Numbered from the stretch's first letter, positions 46,801 through 53,315 are shown. The stretch is DNA of 64,000 nucleotides from an uncultured Prevotellaceae bacterium (GCA_947167935.1 CAMVJU010000001.1:62001-126000); one strand, 5' to 3'. The notes: a model not told the origin generated them from the letters alone. Numbers and translations: made by a program.

Positions 46801-48563
46801 AGCACATACGAGCCGATCTTCAGCTCTGCCAATGGGTATTCGCTTTCTTTTTGATAGTCCTTTTTCTTCGCTTCAACTGTTTCAGCCTTCAGCGTGGCGC
46901 TGTTGCCACCCACGAAGACTGCACCTCCGATGACAATGGGCTCAGTCGCTGATTTACCAGCTATACGCAGAGACACCTGCTCAGCATTGGGGCGGAAGAT
47001 GTTCAAGGCTGTGGCAGATTTATAGGCCTCCTTCTCATCATCACTCATTCCTTCAGGATAAGTAACTGTAACCCCTGCTTCACTCAATACTCTGTCCGGA
47101 TTGTAGTAGAAATCACCCCAGCCAGCAACCTTCTCTAAATCAGAATTATCGGTATAGGCATAGTTGCCGTTGCCGCCGCCGTAGAGATTGCCACGGATGT
47201 CAGTATACAAACCCACGGCACTGCCGAAGTGCACCTTTCCAGAGATGTCGTTGCCGCCATATACGTTGTTGATGTCACCCCCATTCACAACCACGCGGGC
47301 TGCCAGGTCCTGAGGGAAGCTGTAGCCTTCAGGTGAATAAACGTGGTCTTGCTCCACTTCTACACCATTCACTATATTCTTCGGGTTCACGTCAGCCTTG
47401 CGGCAGCCGCCGAAGACATTGTTGATAACCAGATATTTACTGTTGGCTGCTGTTGGGGAGATTTCCAAAAAGATGCCGTTGCTGCCGCACATGGCACCTT
47501 CGTTGCCACCGGAGTAGAGGTCGCGAATGATACCCTTCTGCAGGTTCCACTTTGGCATGATATACATCTTGGCCTTGTTGTTGCCACCAAACACACGGGC
47601 ATGGGTGTAAGACCAGCTGGAAAGGTCGGACTGGGTAGTTTCCAAATTCATCTTCGCATCCAATAATTCCAATAGCTGATATGGATCATTTCCAGTCCTG
47701 ATAGCATAGGCGATACCAGTGCTCTGCAGGTCGCAGCTGCTGTTGTCGATGTTGATGGTGGTGGCTTCCGTCACCGTTGCGTTGTTGCCGCCGCCATAGA
47801 CGTGGGCGATGCAGCCGCCCTTGATCTCCAGATAGGTCTTGGTGAGCTCAGGCTTGGTAAAGGGTGATTTGCTGGTGGCTACAGTATTGCCGTCGGCATC
47901 GCGGACGATATAGTTGCCGTCGTCATCCATAAGATCAGTTGTAACGTCGGTTTCCTCGTCTGTTTTCGTGTATATATAGTCGCCGTTGCCGCCGCCGAAG
48001 AGGCTGCCTGCCGCGAACATCTTCGAGTCGCCAGTAACAGTTTGGGCGTTCTCGCCGGTTCCTGTTGGGAGGGTTTCCGGGTCACTGGCAGTGGTGCGGA
48101 CAAAGGCTTTCCAGGTATTGTCGATGGTATTCTTGGTATTGTCGGTGGCATCATCATCTGTCCTCTTGATGTTTTCCAGTTCATCAGGGACAGTCGACTC
48201 CACATCTTCTGACTTTCCTATCTGTCCGGCAATATCATTGCCGCCATAGATGTTGACGATGAAAATGGCCTCGCTGGCATTCTTGGCATCAATATTGACG
48301 AAGGTGCGTCCACCGACATCGGCCATACGGGCGCCGCCGAAGACGTTATTCAGATTGCCGGCATAGACGGTGACGTTGGTATTGCCATTCAGCTTACCAG
48401 CGTTGCCGCCACCATAAACGTTGCCGCCAATAGTAATGGTCTGCGCTACGCTAAATGAAAAATGAAGAATGAAAAATGATAAAGCAAGAAGCCAGCGCTG
48501 CCAGTGTGACAAGCACTTTGCCACATTTGCCAGATTGTGAGTGTTCTTTATCTTAAGTCTCAT
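34833..48563 (-). CDS. Giant YGGG-repeat T9SS-exported protein A (about 4576 aa)
   Basis: The start MRLKIKNTHNLANVAKCLSH (48563) leads to a signal peptide with hydrophobic core LALSFFILHFSFSVAQ, coded by a 7-bp tandem repeat. Residues to about 2200 carry roughly 38 repeats such as GGNVYGGGNAGKL and NIFGGGYV. From about 2150 to 3450 a different repeat appears with [ED]Y-x-x-[LM]-[ST]-x-x-[EQ]-K-A and YY/YV strands. About residues 3690-3810 are GLUG-like (GILHGDGHHISGLAPNLSA). The last 70 residues are a type A T9SS sorting domain. A (GGDT)n stretch with GGNGARRNARG lies near residue 2560. It follows the last fimbrillin gene by 34 bases on the same strand. Confidence 0.87.
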   Translation of the reverse strand: MRLKIKNTHNLANVAKCLSHWQRWLLALSFFILHFSFSVAQTITIGGNVYGGGNAGKLNGNTNVTVYAGNLNNVFGGARMADVGGRTFVNIDAKNASEAIFIVNIYGGNDIAGQIGKSEDVESTVPDELENIKRTDDDATDNTKNTIDNTWKAFVRTTASDPETLPTGTGENAQTVTGDSKMFAAGSLFGGGNGDYIYTKTDEETDVTTDLMDDDGNYIVRDADGNTVATSKSPFTKPELTKTYLEIKGGCIAHVYGGGNNATVTEATTINIDNSSCDLQSTGIAYAIRTGNDPYQLLELLDAKMNLETTQSDLSSWSYTHARVFGGNNKAKMYIMPKWNLQKGIIRDLYSGGNEGAMCGSNGIFLEISPTAANSKYLVINNVFGGCRKADVNPKNIVNGVEVEQDHVYSPEGYSFPQDLAARVVVNGGDINNVYGGNDISGKVHFGSAVGLYTDIRGNLYGGGNGNYAYTDNSDLEKVAGWGDFYYNPDRVLSEAGVTVTYPEGMSDDEKEAYKSATALNIFRPNAEQVSLRIAGKSATEPIVIGGAVFVGGNSATLKAETVEAKKKDYQKESEYPLAELKIGSYVLADKVFLGNNGEGMADAKAGGILETYANIPTEVPENYSQLKLTNKDVFAKYMDAVTMEIEPKVKFDNYQRDKKPDYVEYSASIGSFYCGGNVGSMRRQDDAHPQNNIFNITFDHKVIIFDKLVGGCNSANVPEQWTGENNTGTKLNAAYEGGLLGAPDGDGNKLILNLSGLKIQPKRWAVQRKGTTPEDYNIKMLDENGDVIYLKDNDKRYLEWNTVDASTYNTTTKKYNEVPAVTTDDDIPEGGKVTEDVDLNRRLFGGNIYGGCYSSGIVNGNVVINLDATIVDRDKLFDVVKTNEFGEEESLYGNSQTTTTKFTITKRNTGVILAQQGMDVFGQALNVFGGGKGKDTEIWGSTTINLRKGYTFQVFGGSEDGVIGKPITTTTEKDYFYNPTTGKYAFNGKLYEYDPKYSCYVNLNGNMAGVSKAESQSENMAECEFMYGGGFFGPICGNTIINMGNGRVFNSFGGSCNADILGHTETYVGRQVKAANRNRMSWLGSTEITTGSNTYRLDNDTCYQPGFTWVRDIVYGSNDLGGRVFGAKDFTSRVRTDDENNSYHYNTIGKVHLSDTDGDGIPDTRQVLTASAYTEYLQGRANSIFGGCYGTYDYSDSKFERYTDRDGEPLYFDTAKKYPKFFKPRLDNAFVNFRPTYYNGYNVVKQVFGAGQGQSGEKERDLLQKRSYVLIDIPQIESNSESSGDTGNSENENFNKYGDMEVFGAGAWGGIGMWETFLPQKEPTPPAEGADEEATEKYNTDLAAYKTYLTELDKHSAIIDLVRGEIGAAYGASYEEGVTRRTVVNVPQGSTIKVGSIFGGGYGTNIYLPCDAYETHVEYHSKDAWLLYDPLRLDEDDNEIGNAKKKGAIYGGNNNARRTLYAHINIDVPVQQDNWKYGTSKGYVYGAGCGGNTWAEYTEVNLNKKPTGATGNYTGAEVYEAYGGGEAGKVFNTESVHHYMNHPELFKPTKWPKGSAKADQNFTDADWAAAWKLGGGLDPDTGEAYWENTWTNLANPLVRVAAFDDRDFGALTEADLDLVKGRYTSNVIINEGAYVGNYVYGGGYGPEAVVSGTTYVALLGGEVNKDIYAAGTSGDVEDAYGVGDYDADDNPGGFMASTNVYVKGGTCRNVYGGGWRGDVGYHEGAISNVAGMSSDRDAETHIVIGDPDATDYFNGIPSITRNVYGGGEGGAIFGDAYVTFNNGYIGYRYNGSLSDDATTELDDRYVPELDDAKPGDNLLDKGGNIFGGGYVANSYVDRTHVTMWDGIVRGSLYGGGEIGPVGRGTVHEDTLALWRITPYIMHNYGDRVEGCQPAAIYKGGETHVYLWGGHVMRDVFGGGRGYDNWNGEGFFQSEEEKLNMDRSSKGYVFGTTDVHIRGGEIGTEAGVLLGFGNVFGGGNEGFVYSPTGIKTGVQESDDQLVEGVPATGGGFYYKNPVVEDGKLTSSDGLSLDCNVTIEPYCKVTADGGISGFTADAETGVKASYAKGEYVPVEALNQLKNRNNDQGTEQEPGPKQWAKLDTRGITIHNAIFAGGNITEGSDNLYANTTTVYGNTAASLRDVYNYDLISLGTEEMGGLYGDGNLTLVDGFRELHIDNYGTDYYSLKDALTIDEYNTLSKRQKAYYKLKYVSGSDHTFYYYECKELHTYNDTSYKRGQKISYADYNAIPQTITVNGKEVDKDKYWTKGQKAFQKDDQIEESEYVLMYGVEQSLWTLFGVTNIYDGRPLNTIQRADMCGVFGSRMVLKGAEDRTINTVDYHLYTINRVDEVSLNKRTSQAGDTDEKDKEHGNYFGIFSDVNFLGNLTSDVFFNDVRQTDSKLEENKDYKNPVTGEIILKYGKASYYDWKAAKPQAKNRNNGISHNKVALASGVYLEIKRPEGELTGIDDWGYITGVVQLDLINVMQGMGGGYVYARNEHGKKEYHGPKDDPEEGYTPWGKVTLLNYNNEARTYRHFKYIQTETSSGGDTGGDTGGDTGGNGARRNARGTTDLREQIETSGNFVHNTKQIVDDCYPHGGIYKDGYEKSPAHYWFIRGSIYVYDQYISAFTGSANAYAEKVEMPLTISAAANGRMTLREVQPNYYAYYDKNGNKLGDKSQGTNADETIIINNTTYQLNDAVSYWDYRLMSDAEKARFVEETYVVIDSCKIGEKFYPAGYVMLPSEYDELQDAAEGNMQIVDSGEDAIAVPAVQKATIDEDGNAIVVKDDNNAIVYAAFDYVFRPSNNLSSETGYVLTYDVNNPMVWNNYYTLTKNNITDKINTELYNKYKEGKETIPHQSVTLADYIEGPTFTPKAGMTSVYGQEQKKQGDIIPGKTKKRYDEEVNVNNHIVLYPAVAVNTKLTAGQTYCTSPNGDGKFTANGTETAGTTGTYYVYNKQAVVTAPAYVVTTEYSVKNEDGTEMQHLNRGTPIYQANYSDTQWTALTTGGSNAIAVPAKVCTTLLDFSATEYIYAGKLMTAAEVEGLIDKVITKNGYVDDPVGTENGKTAQQKAEAFLATCFDDAYYCTEEGLYGGIYFEEGKAYSAIESWCSMTAAERANFDFNYDALDLLVDPTYDNRDENNYGYKPQYDGWKLEPLYDELTGEVVGEQLVSIANKALNPQIYSVQQSIDYKAECTATLSYFKPDGTLSVPIEANEEEDKWLSRTDYEAIPNDKHYYSPITVTTPGDYYVVNTMFMDGDIPYTVGQVIDAATYSSISKKENVTTYTFTEDQTNHQKSENGQLVFDENGKPVYNPKTYYYCRKDFKIGEKGGYPLKNFVGEDEELSVKTTSVKVNGSETSTTSSTYKIGDETKKEEIIDEDNYKKLCNYQHGFIIHGISPTEVSTLYVSSESDIHDLSSEKIITVIYLYEYEESDESGNNVVPVSERHIVNIHINFKSGVPEIGNIKKPDIVLPGTTIGMDIPSVSQGAYRVTESGWEIFDTPSDALTHTNGQKYINNTTPVYWYQNNYWIAYYAQTYLGKTYSNSVPISVANYHDLKKVMDDTNHHYYIDHKDVDYEPKIYINDYSSSDENGLDLFKNLIDLTYVESKDADGNPVAISNNSNTDLNGHMPLDLSNTKKQMQGGKYLEFFLRTNQDHGPTTKTVTNQETGETTTTTVDHPWTPIASGSGQCFEGILHGDGHHISGLAPNLSATTNAEKTGSLFSHLCGEVYNLGVSGSFTGAGIADTGEGYVENCWVKSTSTAAKTARPIFGEPSRYEHDAKGPIQVVNSYYLEDDAVAFPAGSTTPAAGSYAKLIADANDSKHGTPVRKGSEAFYNGEVAYNLNGFYLYKRYTDQTGSVDNDDKDNRYYTIAADNTLTLQPYRVYGSNPNYCSSGYVPAGAASDFVSTKYVEDRYADGDFIYAGGTIPGSPNERLYVNPETKEEEGYYPIWPDDYIFFGQALNYGHMDGKNGRDLRTHQDLPSAITKMGDRLETDKTGNRVYRAPAYFRSKDMGAAHFNSYAVFAQKRNKFDEANPDTLAYKGMTAIDFTGYNDVFKVNNPTQDVTPGNRTLQSYHLGWDNDKKYFYQPLLDDDGLQEIYVADLTSNLLAYTTTGTTAANKTNETVSAYLGDAQLTNYESHDKYRKVSVFDRWSSGLRGHWVQLTANGYRATRDHLLIDRQDFNAPISYTFNSGQRMWYQREPDSFVGQQMGWEAVSLPFSAELVTTDGKGEITHFYSGSAESKNGTGTKVGHEYWLRELTENGQMTEKSSGILEAKLHYPSGEAGTTSDVILKKDVENTFLWDYYYKGVSHSQHDLNSDDYQTYYSGPREYTQYPMVTKGTPYVIGFPGSTYYEFDLSGIFEAKTTAESNPVLLSKQTITFASADTGITIGVSDDEMAGVSNKYSSDTYTFKPSYLNEAFKAGSDIYTLVPEYDSNSDNKADCSSFVKVPAAPALNADPVPDTEVYAFRPYFTGPTAGARVTRSIVFSNEDSQLRGDDDRNLNDEETGCLSAFSKKRKIVVESSLHEAAEVRILNAAGQALATFTIQPGEAIETRINISGVYIVQSADGQYTKKLSVR
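34836..35050 (-). other. T9SS type A C-terminal sorting domain of giant A
   Basis: The last 70 residues follow the Por-secretion pattern: VVESSLHEAAEVRILNAAGQ, then an ALATFTIQPGE strand, GVYIVQSADG and a basic end KKLSVR. Proteins with this domain cross the outer membrane by T9SS and are usually anchored to surface lipopolysaccharide after cleavage. Confidence 0.8.
40894..40938. repeat. 12-bp tandem repeat in giant A
   Basis: About 3.5 units of CCACCAGTGTCT-type sequence code (GGDT)n on the - strand, a flexible linker between two parts of giant A. Confidence 0.75.
48454..48481. repeat. 7-bp tandem repeat in giant A signal peptide
   Basis: AATGAAA, AATGAAG, AATGAAA and AATGATA in a row. Read on the - strand they encode LSFFILHFSF, the hydrophobic core of the giant A signal peptide. 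Seven is not a multiple of three, so a change of one unit shifts the frame. Confidence 0.85.
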
Positions 48564-48579
48564 TTTATAGCGTATCTTA

Positions 48580-48600
48580 ATGTTCAATGTTCAACGGTCA
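48580..48600. repeat. 7-bp repeat at fimbrillin/giant A junction
   Basis: ATGTTCA, ATGTTCA and ACGGTCA lie between the last fimbrillin stop and the giant A start. A near-identical array is at 55663-55683. Confidence 0.65.
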
Positions 48601-49848
48601 ATTTGTAATCTTCAACGTCGGGTTCTCGAGGTCCGGGTCTGAAAGGACGTACAAGTAGGTGGGCAGCACCGTCATGGTGAGCGAATAGCAGTGACCACGC
48701 GTTGTCGTCAAGTCGTTGCCAAACCATCTGCGCAGGTCGATGGTGTTCTCGGCCTGGCAACCCTGACGGACGAGGTTGCCCATGGGATTGCCTTTTTCAT
48801 CAAGTATGGGGTTACCTTCCTTATCGTATGCGGGGTTGTTGTCGTATACATCGTATGTGGTGCGTAGCTTGAAGTAGGTGTTGTCGCCAGGCACGAAGCA
48901 GCCCATGAATGCTGTAGCTTTGTCGGTTAGTTTTACGTCGCCTTCAAAGATAGGAATGTTAGGAACGTCGGCACTTGTCTCGTTGCGGGTAAAACGGACG
49001 TTCCCGACGATGGGCGATACACCGGTCTCATTCTTGAGCAGGGTGATTTCTGCGTTGAATTTTGCATACACCTTGTCTCCTGAACTGCTGGAATAGGCGA
49101 TCAGCTCCAGTTGGCGAAGTCTGATGGTACGCAGGGCTGCATAGGTGGGATCCACCTTGAAGTTGAAGCGCAGGGAGGCGTAGAGGTGGTCGAACAGCAG
49201 GAAGATGTCGTTGGCGGGGCTGGCATCACTTGTTGCCTGGATGTTTGTCTTGAAGGAACCCGGCCTCAGACGAACATTATCAGGTTTCTCGTCATTATAT
49301 TTATCGCTGCCATCCTTGGCACCAATAATGACGCAGACATCGCTGGATGTCACCGTGTTCAGACCGTTGATGGTCAGCACGGCGCCGTCGCTGTATTTGC
49401 CATTGGCTACGATGCTGGCCGATGTGGCATCCTCCTTAGGGATAAAGCCATAAAGATAGTAGTCGCCAGGCTCCACCTCCATGTTCAGCTGCCATGTCTT
49501 GTCGCTGTTCTTGTAGAAGAAGGTACCCTCCATGGGGTCTTGGTTGTCCTGAGTGAAGAATACGTAGATGGACTTGTTCGTCAGGTCTTTCTGACCTTCA
49601 TACTTTGCGTTCAGGTTGTCGTAGGTGACGTAGGGAGAAGGGGGCGTCCAACCTGTCGGGGACTCACCGTCTCGTGTCAGGGCTCCCTCATAATCCTCTA
49701 TATACGACGATGCGTATGGCTTCAGCTCAATATGCACGCGCTTCTTCTCCTGATTACCGAAGTCATCAGTGTCGGAACAACCTGCGAGCATCAGCACCAA
49801 GGCCGGCAGCCATAGCCATCTCATCGTCTTATGGTTTCTTGTCTTCAC
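48598..49848 (-). CDS. Fimbrillin-family lipoprotein (416 aa)
   Basis: A lipoprotein signal peptide (MRWLWLPALVLMLAGCSD, lipobox LAGC) is followed by a fimbrillin-like two-domain beta architecture: YVFFTQDNQDPMEG and FLLFDHLYASLRFNFKVD in the first part, FMGCFVPGDNTYFKL and GHCYSLTMTVLPTYLYVLSD near the end. It is more divergent than the three fimbrillin genes upstream and lacks their QTIKYWDYSA motif, so it may be a minor or tip subunit. It is the last fimbrial gene before giant A. The start could be 49848 or the internal ATG eight codons later. Confidence 0.72.
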   Translation of the reverse strand: MKTRNHKTMRWLWLPALVLMLAGCSDTDDFGNQEKKRVHIELKPYASSYIEDYEGALTRDGESPTGWTPPSPYVTYDNLNAKYEGQKDLTNKSIYVFFTQDNQDPMEGTFFYKNSDKTWQLNMEVEPGDYYLYGFIPKEDATSASIVANGKYSDGAVLTINGLNTVTSSDVCVIIGAKDGSDKYNDEKPDNVRLRPGSFKTNIQATSDASPANDIFLLFDHLYASLRFNFKVDPTYAALRTIRLRQLELIAYSSSSGDKVYAKFNAEITLLKNETGVSPIVGNVRFTRNETSADVPNIPIFEGDVKLTDKATAFMGCFVPGDNTYFKLRTTYDVYDNNPAYDKEGNPILDEKGNPMGNLVRQGCQAENTIDLRRWFGNDLTTTRGHCYSLTMTVLPTYLYVLSDPDLENPTLKITN

Positions 49849-49857
49849 TTGTCGTTT

Positions 49858-51084
49858 CTACCAATTATATATTGTATAGTCGTCTTTCGAGTGTTCAATC
49901 CACTGCGTGAAAGCCGTCTGCACATTGTCAATCGTTACGCTGCCGTCGATGTGTATCTTGAACACATAGGTGTACTCGTAGCCCGGCATCCAGGTCATAA
50001 ACTGGGCAGGCACGACGGCAGTCTTCGGGTCACCGTTCACGCTGACCGTCATGGTGTAGGAACTCTGGCCAGCAGGAGCAGGGAGTACGGTGTAGACCTT
50101 GCCTGTTTGTGTCTTGTCAGCGTTTAAGTAAGGGGATATGACTTTTCCGCCCTCCTCACTACACGTCGCATAATAGTCTTGAGTGAACGCTGTCATACCA
50201 CCGGCCTCTGACGAGGCGGCAAACTGCTCTTTATCGGTGGTTCCTGTCAGCGGGTAGCTCACAGTCACGTCGCCTTTCATCTTGATGGTGTTGCCATCGC
50301 TGGGACAGAAGGTCTTTCCTGTCAGCTCAGTATCCTTGGCGTCATCGGGGTTTTCGAAGATGAAGCTGAAGCGCACCTTCGACAGGGGTTTGATAAACTC
50401 CAGTTGCACCGTATGACTGCTGTTCTCATTGATGTCGTTCAGCCACAGCTTGCTGTAGTAGGGGTTGTCCGCCTCGTTTTCGGCATCGGCTTTGTAGGTC
50501 ACCTTGTAGGTGTTTGTCAATGCGTCCAACTTACCGGTCACTTTGTGGGTATCATCAGCACCAGCCACACCGAAGAAACGGTAGGCCTTGGCACTGTAGT
50601 CCCAGTATTTGATGGTTTGTTCTTCCTCTCCAATCGGCTGCTGGTTGACGTATTCCCAGCCGCAGCTGTTGGTGGTAGTGGTGGCTGCGCTGTTTGCAGT
50701 CCATTTCACGGTGTAGCCGTTCATCACGGTCTGCAGACCACCATAGCCGTCATTGTCGTTGTAGGTCATGTTCTTATAGCCCCACACCTTGAAGTTTGTG
50801 ACGCCTTGTTCCTCGAGGCCGGTAGAACGGGTGATCATCTGCTCCTGCTGCTTGTCGGCGGCAAAGGCGATGGCGGTGCCCGTCACGGGGGGATCCTGCG
50901 GCTCCTCGATGATGTCGGCTGGGCTATCTGAAGAGCAAGAGACAAGGCAGACGATGAGACCAACGAGCACGATGAGCCCTCTGAGCCCTCTGAAACTCCG
51001 TAGTTTCAGTGGCTCAGAGGTCGCATGAGCGCCGTAAGCTCCATTGGCCTTGGTCATTGTCTGCCTTTGTCCTTTCTCTTTCAT
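49858..51084 (-). CDS. Fimbrillin-family lipoprotein (408 aa)
   Basis: The lipobox is LIVCLVSC, then SSDSPADIIEEPQDPP. The conserved fimbrillin segments are WEYVNQQPIGEEEQTIKYWD, FIKPLSKVRFSFIFENPD and the C-terminal FMTWMPGYEYTYVFKI. The n-region of the signal peptide (EPLKLRSFRGLRG) is coded by a palindromic repeat and is unusually long (about 30 residues). ATGs at 51084 and 51057 are both possible; the second has AAAGGACAAAGG before it. Nine bases separate its stop from the 416-aa gene. Mfa/Fim-type subunits are matured by lipid removal and strand exchange at the cell surface. Confidence 0.83.
   Translation of the reverse strand: MKEKGQRQTMTKANGAYGAHATSEPLKLRSFRGLRGLIVLVGLIVCLVSCSSDSPADIIEEPQDPPVTGTAIAFAADKQQEQMITRSTGLEEQGVTNFKVWGYKNMTYNDNDGYGGLQTVMNGYTVKWTANSAATTTTNSCGWEYVNQQPIGEEEQTIKYWDYSAKAYRFFGVAGADDTHKVTGKLDALTNTYKVTYKADAENEADNPYYSKLWLNDINENSSHTVQLEFIKPLSKVRFSFIFENPDDAKDTELTGKTFCPSDGNTIKMKGDVTVSYPLTGTTDKEQFAASSEAGGMTAFTQDYYATCSEEGGKVISPYLNADKTQTGKVYTVLPAPAGQSSYTMTVSVNGDPKTAVVPAQFMTWMPGYEYTYVFKIHIDGSVTIDNVQTAFTQWIEHSKDDYTIYNW
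50979..51019. repeat. Hairpin within fimbrillin signal-peptide codons
   Basis: CTCTGAGCC and GGCTCAGAG, with an inner pair CTGAAACT/AGTTTCAG, form a stem of about 18 bp in the coding region for the signal-peptide n-region. It could affect translation start. Confidence 0.6.
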
Positions 51085-51120
51085 TTTTATCTTTTTCGTC
51101 CGTCGGCTTCGGTTTATTCT

Positions 51121-51225
51121 AGAGCCTCCAAATTTTCGTACGGAGCTTCCAAAATTTTTTTTGGAGCCTGCAAAAATTTTTTTGGAGCCTCCAAATTTTC
51201 TTCCGGAGCCTGTAAATTTTTGCGG
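51121..51225. repeat. 21-bp tandem repeat, five units
   Basis: Five exact-length units with core GGAGCCTCCAAATTTT and a variable 3' end. They are the same family as 14004-14129. Confidence 0.88.
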
Positions 51226-51263
51226 TCGATTTTTTCCGTTTTCAAGCCTCTCTCCTTTCCCGC

Positions 51264-51414
51264 TCCGTTCCGCCGGATTTGAAATCCGGCGGTGGGGAGT
51301 ATCAGAATCTGCGATTCGATGAATCGTTTTACTTTTTGTTAGCTCAACGTCTTTCTTTTCGGATTACAAATCCTGATACTCACTGCGGTCGGATTTCAAA
51401 TCCGCCCGAACGGA
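51264..51414. repeat. 151-bp nested palindromic element
   Basis: Outer pair TCCGTTC/GAACGGA, inner pair GAGTATCAG (51297) with CTGATACTC (51373), and two self-palindromes: CCGCCGGATTTGAAATCC plus GGCGG (51270-51292) and CGGATTTCAAATCCG (51390-51404). The design is like the element at 34606 but the sequence differs. Confidence 0.8.
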
Positions 51415-51422
51415 ATTAGGGA

Positions 51423-53315
51423 TTAGAAGGATCTGCTCCCACCGTCGCCACTACCGCTGGATCCGCTGTTGCTGGCCTCCTTAATCTTAATGACCTTGTA
51501 AGCTTTAACTGCGGGTGATTTTACAAAGTATTGACTTACGTCTGTAGTTCCTGCAGTAAATCCAGTGGTATCAACTTCTGTTGCACCAGTAGCATCAGTA
51601 TAATATGTTGTACCTGAAACATATGTACCGGTTGCTGCTACATAAGTAACCCCCTTGGAATATTCAAAAGCATATGTTTTGCCATCAATGGGGGTGAATG
51701 TTGCTGTAGTACCAGCTGCAAATGTGATGTCTCCCACTGGTATAGCTGCATCGAGGACTGTTAATTTGTCATCAGCATCTGATGCTACTTCAGTCTTATT
51801 GTAAGTAGATCCATCGGTTAGCATTAGGTCTGCTTCAGTTGTTCCTTCCTTAACAGTGTACAATTTAACAATATTAGTAAGGTCTGCCAGCGTACCATTT
51901 GTGTTGACGGTGATGTAGATAGGACCATTGGCATTTGCATAGGTAATACCCTCGGTTGAAACAGAACCGTCTTGGAATGTCGTGATAGCAGGTGCAGAGA
52001 GGGTGGTGATGATTCCCTCAACATTGTCAGAGACTGCGATGGTTACAGCATCGAAGGTGATGGGGAAAAGGCCAGCTGGACTTGTTCCCTCTGTACCAGA
52101 AGTACCATTGGTATTGTCGCTAATCTTAAAGAGATAGGTATAGGCATAGTTAGGATTCCAAGTCATATACATTTTAGGCACTACTGCCTTGGCACCTTTA
52201 ACCGTGATGACCTCCTGTGTTGTTGTGTTGTATAGTTCATAGTCAACATACAGAATCATATCGTCCACATGGTCTGTATTGGGGAATACATCCTGGTAGG
52301 CAGAACTACCGCTAGCCCATGTAGGAGCTGCAGACGTCTCTTCAAGAGGCGCATCTGTGGCAGCAAATGTACCAAAGTTGAAAAACTTTGACAATGATGT
52401 AGTTTCAGTAACTGTATTTTTAAATTCAGCTATACCTGATGTGGAGTTATAAGTGATATTGTATTTTGCTGTAGCGGTCGTTGCCGTATTATCATTATTG
52501 TCATTGAACAAACCAGACAACAAGGCATTTGTTTTTGTTTCTGTAAATTCACCATTGTTTGGACGGAAGTTAACATTCCGGACTTGATATCCTGGAATGG
52601 TCTCATAGATTCCGAGACGGACTTTGGTCGCACCTGAGCGGAAAGTGAACACCACCACATCGCCAATCTTGTTCTCTTTTTTGCCATGATATGCTTCATT
52701 GTCTTTGTTAGTGATGGTCAGCTTATCAGCGACATACAAACCGGCGAACTGTGCTGCTGTACCTTCAAAAGTAAAACCTGTCGTGGTGACATTTGTCACA
52801 GTTTCTGCAGCGGGAGTGTCTCCTACAGCATTATTTTTATAGGCCGTAAAAATGTAGTTGGTAGCGGAGTAGTCCCAGTATTTGATTGTCTGGTCATTAC
52901 TTAAAGCGACTTTATAATTAGCTGTTCCATAGGTGGGAGTCGCCTCCGATCCTGTACCAGTAGCCTTTGAACCAACATATTCCCAGTCGTAGGTGTTGGA
53001 ACTGGTCTTGTTAGCTGTTCCACTCTCCCACCATACTACGTACGGAGTGTTCCCTGTTTCGCTGTAAACATTATGGGCAAACACGTTGCTGGTTGTACTT
53101 CCTACTGTTTTGGTAGCATAGACATAGAAGGAGTAATCCAAATCCTTTGCGTAGTCCGCAGCAGTGGCACGGGTGATACGTGGTGCATTAGATGTAAACT
53201 GGATCGCTCCAGGGGTGTTGTTAGCCGTTGGAGAGGTGTTGTCCCCTACGAACTCGTCGCTTGAGCAACTCGCCAGCGCTGCCAGCGCAGTTGCGATGAA
53301 TAGGTACTTTTTCAT
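51423..53315 (-). CDS. Fimbrillin-family lipoprotein (630 aa)
   Basis: The signal peptide is MKKYLFIATALAALASCSSD with lipobox LASC. Conserved fimbrillin parts include DWEYVGSKATG, QTIKYWDYSATNYIFTAY, VFTFRSGATKVRLGIYETIP and YMTWNPNYAYTYLFKI. It is longer than the 408-aa paralogue because of a C-terminal extension with GKTYAFEYSKGVTYVAATG, SGTTYYTD and KAYKVIKIKE, ending in a Gly/Ser tail. The extension is shared with the 668-aa neighbour and its TTYY motif recurs in giant C. It is a candidate major pilin. Confidence 0.85.
   Translation of the reverse strand: MKKYLFIATALAALASCSSDEFVGDNTSPTANNTPGAIQFTSNAPRITRATAADYAKDLDYSFYVYATKTVGSTTSNVFAHNVYSETGNTPYVVWWESGTANKTSSNTYDWEYVGSKATGTGSEATPTYGTANYKVALSNDQTIKYWDYSATNYIFTAYKNNAVGDTPAAETVTNVTTTGFTFEGTAAQFAGLYVADKLTITNKDNEAYHGKKENKIGDVVVFTFRSGATKVRLGIYETIPGYQVRNVNFRPNNGEFTETKTNALLSGLFNDNNDNTATTATAKYNITYNSTSGIAEFKNTVTETTSLSKFFNFGTFAATDAPLEETSAAPTWASGSSAYQDVFPNTDHVDDMILYVDYELYNTTTQEVITVKGAKAVVPKMYMTWNPNYAYTYLFKISDNTNGTSGTEGTSPAGLFPITFDAVTIAVSDNVEGIITTLSAPAITTFQDGSVSTEGITYANANGPIYITVNTNGTLADLTNIVKLYTVKEGTTEADLMLTDGSTYNKTEVASDADDKLTVLDAAIPVGDITFAAGTTATFTPIDGKTYAFEYSKGVTYVAATGTYVSGTTYYTDATGATEVDTTGFTAGTTDVSQYFVKSPAVKAYKVIKIKEASNSGSSGSGDGGSRSF

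Larger units (their letters stand above)
51085..51422. other. 338-bp intergenic region with two repeat elements
   Basis: It contains the 21-bp tandem repeat (51121-51225) and the nested palindrome (51264-51414). No gene and no good promoter box is seen on the - strand. Confidence 0.8.
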
